The position numbers were made by a program, and so were the translations under genes. From Clostridia bacterium (GTDB taxonomy: Bacteria > Bacillota > Clostridia > Oscillospirales > CAG-272), in assembly GCA_900769475.1 (NCBI GenBank), contig CAAGGQ010000116.1:1-11559 (forward strand): a stretch of 11,559 nucleotides of DNA, in the 5' to 3' direction. Below the pieces are notes generated by a model, which saw nothing but the letters and a program-made list of their open reading frames with translations, searched no databases and was not told the DNA's origin. This document shows positions 6,035 through 11,559 of the stretch, piece after piece (positions within the stretch are counted from its first letter, which is position 1; each line of letters opens with the position of its first letter).

Positions 6035-9000
6035 TTAGGATGCGGTGTATTCGCCCTTGATTCCGGGGCAGTTGATCGTTCCGGAAAGGGTGAAATCGCT
6101 GTGCTGAATGGTGGTGGAGGCGTTGACGTATCCGGCAATGCCGGCGCACTTATCGCGGCCGTTGATGGTGCCGCTGAAGGTACAGTTCTTCATGATCACG
6201 GTGTTATTCTTATTTACACCTCCAAAGAAGCCGCCAATGATGGTTCCCAGCAGAGGATAATCAATGGTGCCCTTGAACTCGCAGTTCTCCATGGTTACGG
6301 TACAGCCGGCCTCGATACGGCCAATAAAGCCGCCGATGTAACTGAATTCCGCGCCGGATTCCCGCAAAACACCTTCAATGGTCACGTTGGAGATGTTCAG
6401 GGTGGCAGCGCCGGAGACCTTGGCGATGAGGGTTCCCAGAACCTCTTTCTTCTGATCGGCACCGGTGAAGCAAACGTTTGCAAAGTGAATGTCCTTGAAG
6501 GTGGCGTTGCCGCTGACACCGCCAAAGATACCCTTCACGCCGGAGGTGGTAAACTTCATGTAAATACCGCTTACGGTGTGTCCTTGACCGTCAATGTTAC
6601 CCTTGAAGAAGTAGTTGGAGTTGATCTCGGGCCAGGAGTGAAGGTCAAAGGCACTGCGCATGTAGATCTCCTCGGCGGTGCCTTCGTTAAAGATCATATC
6701 CCGTGCCAGCTTGATGGTCACGCCCTCAAAGGTGACGGCGCCCGAGGACTGGTTCCGCAGGTACATCAGACCCATGAGCTGGTCGGCGGTGGTGAGCTCG
6801 TACTCGGTCTTGTCGCCGGTGTACCAGGAGGTATCGGCGGAGCCGGTGTAGTGCGAGGGCTTGGTGGGATCGTCCACGTCGGGATCGATGGGAGATCCGG
6901 TCCTTTCGGTCTTAAAGCAGATGTCGGCAATGATGGGAAGGTGATCCGAGGTGTAGAAGGTGGAGGTCACGCCGTTGGAGCCCACCACGGTCTCCACGCA
7001 GTCACCGGTAAAGTACTTGCGCACGTCAATGCCGTCGCTGATGAAGATGTAGTCCAGGGATTCCCCGGAGTTGTTGTACTTTTCGCTGGGGTAGGTCAGA
7101 CCCAGCTTGGAGGAATCCTCGGAGAAACCCGCGTTCATGGTGCCAAAGATACCGTAGCGCTCGGCGGCGGCAAAGGACGAATCCCGGAATCCGAAGTCGT
7201 TGCAGACCTTATTGTAAACGTTGCTGAACAGGGTATCGTTCCAGTCACCGGTCATGTAAACTACGGCCGTGGGGAATTCCTTTTTCAGCTTGTCGATCAG
7301 CTCCTTCATGTAGTCCAGCTGCTTCAGACGCTCGTTTTCGCGGAGTTTTTGGAAGGCAGGATTGCTGTAGACGCCGTTGACGGTGCGCTGTTGCAGGTGC
7401 GTGTTGATGACGATCAACGGTTGTCCGTTGATATCAAAGACGCCATAGGTAGCGTTGCGGGGGTAATTGTTCAGGAGAATGTAGCCCTCGCATTCCTTTA
7501 CGCTTCCGTCATCGGCAACGTAGGAATACTTCTTTTCGGCAAGGAAGGAGTCGGGGGTATCCTTGGTAATGCCCAAACGCGCCAGATACTCGGCACTCAT
7601 CCGGTATTTGCCGCCCTCTTGGAAAAGATCGGCCACGGTCAGGGCCGCCACGTCGGTGTAAAGTCCGTTGGGGGAGAGCCATACGTTGCCCTTTTTCAGC
7701 ACCGTCAAGCCCTTTTTATAATAAATGGACGAACGCTCTACGGCCTCGGGAAGGGTGCTGTCCTGAATCACGGCGTAGCCGTCCAGGATCATTCCGTTGC
7801 TCCATTTGCGGTTGTCCTCCTGCACGCCAACGATGTCGGCGTCGTAGGAAAGGATCTCCTGGGCCGCGGCAACCAAGCGGTTCTTGGAGTGCTGGGTCAG
7901 GGTCATGCCGTCGCCTTCGGTGGGAAGGTTAAAGGTGATGTTGGCGCTCATTACGCGCAGCAGTGTGGTGCCCTCAAGCGCCTCGGCACGGGAGAGTCCC
8001 GTGGGGTTGTGAATGACGGTAGCTACGCCAAAGAGCTCGCCGGGAGCTTCGGGGGCGCTGACTGTTCCGCTGTTCTTACAGCCCGATTCTACAATGTCGT
8101 AGACCGAGCATCGACCGATCAAACCGCCCGCGTAGCGTGCCGCGGAGATCTCGCCGGCGTTCTCGCAGTTGGTCAGGGTTACGGTCATGTCCTTCTGGGA
8201 AGCGTAGCCTACCAGTCCGCCGGCATACTGACCCGAGATGGTAAGACGTCCCAGGAATTTGCAGTTTTCCATGGTCAGGGAGCAGTTGGCAGAAACCTCC
8301 CCAATAAAGCCGCCCACCTTTTCCACGGTGTAGCCGCCGCGTTCTTCGATCACCATGTTCACGGTGACGTTGGAGATGGTAACGTTGGAGCCTTCTCCCG
8401 AAATGCGGGGAGAAAGACCGCCCAGCATGTTCTTGCCTTCGATCTCAGCACAGCCCAGATAGCTGTTGGCGATGGTGAAATCCTTGAGCACGGCGTTGCC
8501 GCTCAGAGTACCAAAGATGCCCTTGATGCCCGAGTTGTAGACCGAGAGGTAGATGCCCGAGATCATATGCCCCTGGCCGTCCAGGGTGCCGTTAAAGGTG
8601 TAGGCCGAATGCAGCTCGCTCCAAAGGTGATTCTTGTGGGCACGAGTCAGGACTTCTTTCATGGAGCCCTCGTTGATCACCATGTCACAGCCCAGCTTCA
8701 GGGTGATGCCGTCAAAGTTGACGGCGCCCTTGGTATCGTTGCGGATGCGGATGAATCCAACCAACTGATCCGCCGAGGTCAGAGTGTATTCGGATTGGGG
8801 ATTGGCGGCATCGAACCAGGAGGTGTCGGGCGTGCCGCTGTACACCGAGGCCCCTGCGGGAACCTCAATGGAGGGGGGATCCTTTTCGGTGTCAATGGGA
8901 GCCGTGGTCACGGTTCCGCCAGCGGTGGAGGAGGTACCGCCGGTCTGCTCTCCGGGGCCGGGGGGATCGGTGCGGCAGGAGGCGAGAGCGCCCAGCAGCA

Positions 9001-9040
9001 TGACCGCGGCCAGGAGAAGTGAAAGAATTCGTTTTTTCAT
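6035..9040 (-). CDS. Lipoprotein with EEP phosphoesterase domain between two beta-helix/GLUG-like modules
   Basis: A 1001-aa surface lipoprotein. MKKRILSLLLAAVMLLGALASC gives the lipidated Cys at residue 22, then a Gly/Thr/Pro-rich linker. Residues about 67-328 and 731-1001 are two related copies of a repeat module. Each starts SG-x-x-DTSW and continues with DQL-x-G, DGQGH-x-x-SGIY and KGIFG, then GGFIG/GGLVG and MENC turns like GLUG-type beta-helix repeats. Between them, residues about 360-710 form an endonuclease/exonuclease/phosphatase domain: N367, GVQED (E408), INTHLQQ (H548), TGDWND (D599/N601), SLDYIF (D663) and TSDHLP (D699/H700). All the usual metal and catalytic residues are present. 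EEP domains cleave phosphodiesters or phosphate esters (nucleic acids, sphingomyelin, inositol phosphates); which one applies here is open. The ATG at 9038-9040 is chosen for GAGGT upstream and the signal peptide; an upstream in-frame start at 9106 would precede the promoter -10. First gene of an operon. Confidence 0.88.
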   Translation of the reverse strand: MKKRILSLLLAAVMLLGALASCRTDPPGPGEQTGGTSSTAGGTVTTAPIDTEKDPPSIEVPAGASVYSGTPDTSWFDAANPQSEYTLTSADQLVGFIRIRNDTKGAVNFDGITLKLGCDMVINEGSMKEVLTRAHKNHLWSELHSAYTFNGTLDGQGHMISGIYLSVYNSGIKGIFGTLSGNAVLKDFTIANSYLGCAEIEGKNMLGGLSPRISGEGSNVTISNVTVNMVIEERGGYTVEKVGGFIGEVSANCSLTMENCKFLGRLTISGQYAGGLVGYASQKDMTVTLTNCENAGEISAARYAGGLIGRCSVYDIVESGCKNSGTVSAPEAPGELFGVATVIHNPTGLSRAEALEGTTLLRVMSANITFNLPTEGDGMTLTQHSKNRLVAAAQEILSYDADIVGVQEDNRKWSNGMILDGYAVIQDSTLPEAVERSSIYYKKGLTVLKKGNVWLSPNGLYTDVAALTVADLFQEGGKYRMSAEYLARLGITKDTPDSFLAEKKYSYVADDGSVKECEGYILLNNYPRNATYGVFDINGQPLIVINTHLQQRTVNGVYSNPAFQKLRENERLKQLDYMKELIDKLKKEFPTAVVYMTGDWNDTLFSNVYNKVCNDFGFRDSSFAAAERYGIFGTMNAGFSEDSSKLGLTYPSEKYNNSGESLDYIFISDGIDVRKYFTGDCVETVVGSNGVTSTFYTSDHLPIIADICFKTERTGSPIDPDVDDPTKPSHYTGSADTSWYTGDKTEYELTTADQLMGLMYLRNQSSGAVTFEGVTIKLARDMIFNEGTAEEIYMRSAFDLHSWPEINSNYFFKGNIDGQGHTVSGIYMKFTTSGVKGIFGGVSGNATFKDIHFANVCFTGADQKKEVLGTLIAKVSGAATLNISNVTIEGVLRESGAEFSYIGGFIGRIEAGCTVTMENCEFKGTIDYPLLGTIIGGFFGGVNKNNTVIMKNCTFSGTINGRDKCAGIAGYVNASTTIQHSDFTLSGTINCPGIKGEYTAS
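6038..6850 (-). repeat. C-terminal copy of the duplicated beta-helix module
   Basis: Codes for residues 731-1001 of the EEP lipoprotein. It aligns along its length with residues 67-328: shared landmarks are DTSW, ADQL-x-G, GAV-x-F-x-G, INEG/FNEG, DGQGH, SGIY, KGIFG, SGNA, TISNVT/NISNVT, GGFIG and TMENC. The level of similarity suggests an intragenic duplication well before the present day, since the DNA itself has diverged. Confidence 0.75.
8057..8842 (-). repeat. N-terminal copy of the duplicated beta-helix module
   Basis: Codes for residues 67-328 of the EEP lipoprotein. Its partner is the C-terminal copy at 6038-6850. This copy carries one more GGLVG/GGLIG turn with NCENAG and ends directly before the EEP domain. 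Confidence 0.75.
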
Positions 9041-9077
9041 ACAAAAAAACCTCACTTTTGTTGGATTGGGTATGTTC

Positions 9078-9106
9078 ATTATAGCACAACGCCGAGGCCT
9101 TGCCAA
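9078..9106 (-). promoter_or_regulatory. Promoter of the EEP lipoprotein/phosphatase operon
   Basis: On the minus strand TTGGCA (9101-9106), a 17-bp spacer and TATAAT (9078-9083) lie about 38 bp before the start codon. As in the mannosidase promoter, the 41-bp element begins inside the -35 box (CCAA on the plus strand). Confidence 0.82.
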
Positions 9107-9143
9107 TAGCTTTTTTCGAGAAAAATATTGCGTTTTTTTAGAT
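9103..9143. promoter_or_regulatory. 41-bp operator-like element, copy 2
   Basis: Second copy of the element at 3650-3690, with 37 of 41 positions identical and the same placement against the minus-strand -35 box. On the minus strand the half sites read AAAAAACGCAAT and GAAAAAAGCTAT, with the GC pairs 21 bp apart. Conservation of an intergenic block at two operons over 5 kb apart argues for a shared regulator, most simply the AraC-type protein encoded at 3726. Confidence 0.65.
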
Positions 9144-9282
9144 ATTTCATGAAAAATTATTGTTTGAAATTTCTTTTATTTCCTCTTATATATGGAGGTT
9201 TGTATAAAGATGCGTAGGAATTTGTCACGAACCCCCTTTTTTTGTATAAACTCACAAAAAAAATTCAATTTATCGTAGAGGG
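9144..9282. other. AT-rich intergenic stretch without recognised gene
   Basis: This lies between the operator copy and the promoter of the beta-helix gene. It holds several A and T runs. GGAGG (9195-9199) stands 11 nt before an ATG at 9210 that opens only 21 codons, too little to call a gene. GAAAAATTATTG near 9151 loosely resembles half of the operator element. No hairpin with a T-run or RNA gene was seen. Confidence 0.5.
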
Positions 9283-9311
9283 TTGACTTTGAGAAGAAAA
9301 AGTGCTATAAT
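9283..9311 (+). promoter_or_regulatory. Promoter of the secreted beta-helix gene
   Basis: TTGACT (9283-9288), a 17-bp spacer and TATAAT (9306-9311) match the vegetative consensus at 11 of 12 positions. The leader to the ATG at 9386 is about 65-70 nt. No copy of the 41-bp element touches this promoter; the nearest is about 140 bp upstream. Confidence 0.85.
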
Positions 9312-9385
9312 CTATAGTGCTTACTTTTATATTGGCGGAAAACCTTCGTCAAAAAGACAATAAAGTAGAGAAAGGAAAGAAAACA

Positions 9386-11559
9386 ATGAAAAGAACAACA
9401 ATGCGTGTACTTGGCGTACTGCTTTCCGTGCTTCTGGTCATGTCCCTGGCGCCCCTGAGCGTGCTGGCGGAGGAAACCTACGTGGCAAAGATTGGCGATG
9501 CCCAGTACAAAACCTTAAGCGAAGCAGTTTCTGCTGCTAAAAATGGTGAAACCGTTACCATTACCGCAAGCGGAACCTACTCTTTGCCCACTTTTAGCAA
9601 AGAGATTACGATTGCGGCAGCAAACGGTGTGGAAGTGGTATTTGACATTACCAGTGAGATGGGAATGTATAATTCCAAGATCGTCTTTGAAAACGTGATC
9701 TTTGATTACTATCCCAATACGCATTATACTGGATTGGCTCACGTAAACACTATCACCTACAACAACTGCACCATCAACGGTCAGGTGTTCCTGTACGGTA
9801 CTTCCGAGATCTTCAACAACTGCACCTTTAATCAGAATAGCGCAGACGCGTACAACGTTTGGACCTACGGTGCAAATCACGTAGAGTTTAATGATTGTAC
9901 CTTCAACTGCGTAGGTAAGTCGGTTCTCGTTTACAACGAGGGCGCAGGTGGAACGGATTTGAGCGTGGAGAACACTACCTTCAATGCTTCCGCTCCCGTA
10001 GAGGGCAAGGCCGCTATCGAGATCGACAGTAGCTTGTTGCCTGCCGATCAGATTTTCAACATTGATGTGGATAAGACTTCTACCGCTACCGGATTTGATG
10101 CCGGTAATGTGAGCGGAAACCCTCTTTGGAATAACAAGAAGGGTGAAGACACTATGGTTGAGGTAGCAGACGAGATCGTTCTCGTGCCTGCCGATACCAC
10201 TACCTATGTGGCTTATATTGGCGGTCAGGGTTATACCACTTTGAAGGATGCCGTGGCAGCTGTTCAAGAGGGTCAAACCATTAAATTGATGGCCGGCACC
10301 TTCGAAGAAGGTACAATCAAGCTTCCCGCAACTCTGAAGAACGTTACCATTAAGGGCGCTGCCGGTCAGACCTCCGTTCTGAAGGATATGACCGTAACTG
10401 CAGCCGACGGCAATGCTATCAATTATGAGGGCATTACCTTCGACGGTATTGTATTCGATAATTCCAATATCGTTATTACCGGTTGGAGAACCGGCGGTGA
10501 GGTTTGTAATAATCTGACCGTTACCAATTGTGTTTTCAAAAATATCGTTCGTACTACCAATCAGGCTGCTGTTCACCTGAACCTTGCTGGCCATGCTCCT
10601 GTAAACGGCTTCGTATTTACGAACAATATTATTGACGGCGTTAGCGGTGCTTCTAACTCCGGTATTTATACTACCGCTCTCACCGGTGATGTTGTTATTA
10701 ACGACAACACCATTAACAATGTTGCTTTCCGTCCTTACATCGCACAGTTTACCAGCGATGACGGTGTTGCAGATAGCCTCGTGGTTACCGGCAATACCTT
10801 CTCCGGAAGTGCTAAAGGTAGAGCCCAGGCTCTTTCCAACAATGTCTCCGGTACCGATAAGGTTGAACTGGTTGTCTCCGGAAATATCTTTGAAGGAATT
10901 ACGGCTACCTATCAGATCTGCTACTGGAATTTCAATGCTGAAACAACGGAAATGGATCTGTCCGGTAACTATTTTGACATTGATATTGAGGAAAATCCCG
11001 ACTTGATCTATATGAATTCTGCTTGCCAGAATAATACCGATCTTTACAATGCAGGCTTGACCTACTACTATGACGCGCTGAATGAGGATGGTTCCATTGA
11101 TACCACCAGTAAGAACGTTACCGGTGCAGCCTCCTTTGGCGGCGCTGGCTATAGCACTCTTCAGGAAGCAATTGATGCGGCTTTGCCCGGTTCCACCATC
11201 GCTCTGGAAGGCGATGTGATGGGGGCTGGTGTTATCATCAATAAGTCCATCACCATTGATTTCAACGGTTTCACCTACACCGTAACTGCTCCCGTTGCTG
11301 GCTCTGACGGTATCGTGATCAAGTCTGGTCTGAACGTAACCCTGAAGAACGGTTCTATTACCGCTGATTCCAAGGATGTCTACGCCCTGATCCAGAACTT
11401 CGCAAACCTCACCGTAGAGGATATGACCATCCGCGGCGGCAACGCAAAGTTTGCTCTGAGTAACAACATTTGTAAAGTACAGATCCTGGGCGATACCAAC
11501 ATTTACGCTCAGAACATCGCCTTTGACGCATATGCATACTGCACCGTGACCGTAAACAC
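9386..11559 (+). CDS. Secreted right-handed beta-helix repeat protein (3' end outside window)
   Basis: The frame is open from ATG 9386 to the right edge, 724 codons so far. Residues 1-28 are a Sec signal peptide (MKRTTMRVL, hydrophobic core, then SVLA before EE), with no lipobox. The mature part is built of modules opening with a shared motif: IGDAQYKTLSEAV at about residue 36, IGGQGYTTLKDAV at about 279, and FGGAGYSTLQEAI at about 584. Each then runs into beta-helix rungs rich in Asn and Thr, such as NNCTING, NNCTFNQ, NDCTFNC, TNCVFKN, TGNTFSG and SGNIFEG. Proteins of this type in gut clostridia are large surface or secreted proteins; some relatives are polysaccharide lyases, but no catalytic residues can be assigned here. 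AAAGGA precedes the ATG by about 9 nt. Codon choice (many GTT, GGT, GCT, ATT) differs from the neighbours and fits high expression. Divergent from the EEP lipoprotein operon. Confidence 0.88.
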   Translation, partial: MKRTTMRVLGVLLSVLLVMSLAPLSVLAEETYVAKIGDAQYKTLSEAVSAAKNGETVTITASGTYSLPTFSKEITIAAANGVEVVFDITSEMGMYNSKIVFENVIFDYYPNTHYTGLAHVNTITYNNCTINGQVFLYGTSEIFNNCTFNQNSADAYNVWTYGANHVEFNDCTFNCVGKSVLVYNEGAGGTDLSVENTTFNASAPVEGKAAIEIDSSLLPADQIFNIDVDKTSTATGFDAGNVSGNPLWNNKKGEDTMVEVADEIVLVPADTTTYVAYIGGQGYTTLKDAVAAVQEGQTIKLMAGTFEEGTIKLPATLKNVTIKGAAGQTSVLKDMTVTAADGNAINYEGITFDGIVFDNSNIVITGWRTGGEVCNNLTVTNCVFKNIVRTTNQAAVHLNLAGHAPVNGFVFTNNIIDGVSGASNSGIYTTALTGDVVINDNTINNVAFRPYIAQFTSDDGVADSLVVTGNTFSGSAKGRAQALSNNVSGTDKVELVVSGNIFEGITATYQICYWNFNAETTEMDLSGNYFDIDIEENPDLIYMNSACQNNTDLYNAGLTYYYDALNEDGSIDTTSKNVTGAASFGGAGYSTLQEAIDAALPGSTIALEGDVMGAGVIINKSITIDFNGFTYTVTAPVAGSDGIVIKSGLNVTLKNGSITADSKDVYALIQNFANLTVEDMTIRGGNAKFALSNNICKVQILGDTNIYAQNIAFDAYAYCTVTVN

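Noticed and set aside
6004..6138. 45-residue N-terminal extension of the phosphatase-superfamily protein
   Set aside because: The extension is Pro/Thr/Ser-rich, overlaps the end of the upstream lipoprotein gene, and the ATG at 6003 has its own AAGGAG.
6002..9022. 1006-codon plus-strand open frame over the EEP lipoprotein
   Set aside because: Same antisense-register effect. The minus strand has the lipoprotein signal, EEP motifs, promoter and ribosome binding site.
9041..9106. 22-residue N-terminal extension of the EEP lipoprotein
   Set aside because: It would begin upstream of the -10 box and hide the lipoprotein signal peptide; MKKRIL at 9040 is the natural start.
9210..9275. 21-codon plus-strand open frame (ATG at 9210) after GGAGG
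   Set aside because: Too short, spacing of 11 nt is long, it lies upstream of the identified promoter of the next gene, and its sequence is low-complexity.
9476..11559. CRISPR array or short tandem DNA repeats in the beta-helix gene
   Set aside because: The repetition is at protein level, with diverged modules of several hundred bases; no short identical repeats with regular spacers were seen anywhere in the window.

Overview
The window looks like chromosomal DNA of a Gram-positive, Firmicutes-type bacterium, most likely an uncultured gut or rumen clostridium (Oscillospirales or Christensenellales-like). The signs are consensus sigma-A promoters with 17-bp spacers, AGGAGG-type ribosome binding sites, compact AT-rich intergenic gaps with strong intrinsic terminators, two lipobox lipoproteins, and a carbohydrate-uptake style gene set. 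This placement is an inference from style; there is no rRNA or other marker gene here.

Layout, left to right. (1) 1-3582, minus strand: a GH38 alpha-mannosidase gene (799 aa) is followed by a family-1 type extracellular solute-binding lipoprotein gene that runs off the left edge. They form one transcription unit, presumably continuing into ABC permease genes outside the window. (2) 3583-3725: a divergent control region with back-to-back promoters and a 41-bp operator-like element. (3) 3726-4514, plus strand: an AraC-family regulator with a cupin sensor and a TTG start. (4) 4515-5196: a bidirectional terminator, a 68-aa cysteine-rich minus-strand gene with a perfect consensus promoter, and several hairpins. 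(5) 5197-9040, minus strand: a two-gene operon. The first gene encodes a 1001-aa lipoprotein in which an endonuclease/exonuclease/phosphatase (EEP) domain sits between two copies of a beta-helix/GLUG-like module. The second encodes a 268-aa cytoplasmic alkaline-phosphatase-superfamily enzyme. (6) 9041-9385: a second divergent control region, carrying another copy of the 41-bp element. (7) 9386 to the right edge, plus strand: a secreted, repetitive right-handed beta-helix protein, truncated by the window.

The most interesting signal is the 41-bp element, present upstream of both minus-strand operons (3650-3690 and 9103-9143; 37 of 41 positions identical by eye). In both places it abuts or overlaps the -35 box. 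It contains a direct repeat of the form A-rich-GC-W-AT with the GC dinucleotides exactly 21 bp apart, the geometry expected for an AraC-family dimer. This suggests that the regulator at 3726 controls its own gene, the mannosidase/solute-binding operon and the EEP/phosphatase operon as one regulon. A combined role in capturing and degrading a phosphorylated mannose-containing glycan is a reasonable but unproven reading.

The mannosidase, the solute-binding lipoprotein and the EEP lipoprotein almost never use TTA, CTA or TCA codons. This produces very long antisense open frames (up to about 1000 codons) that are not genes.
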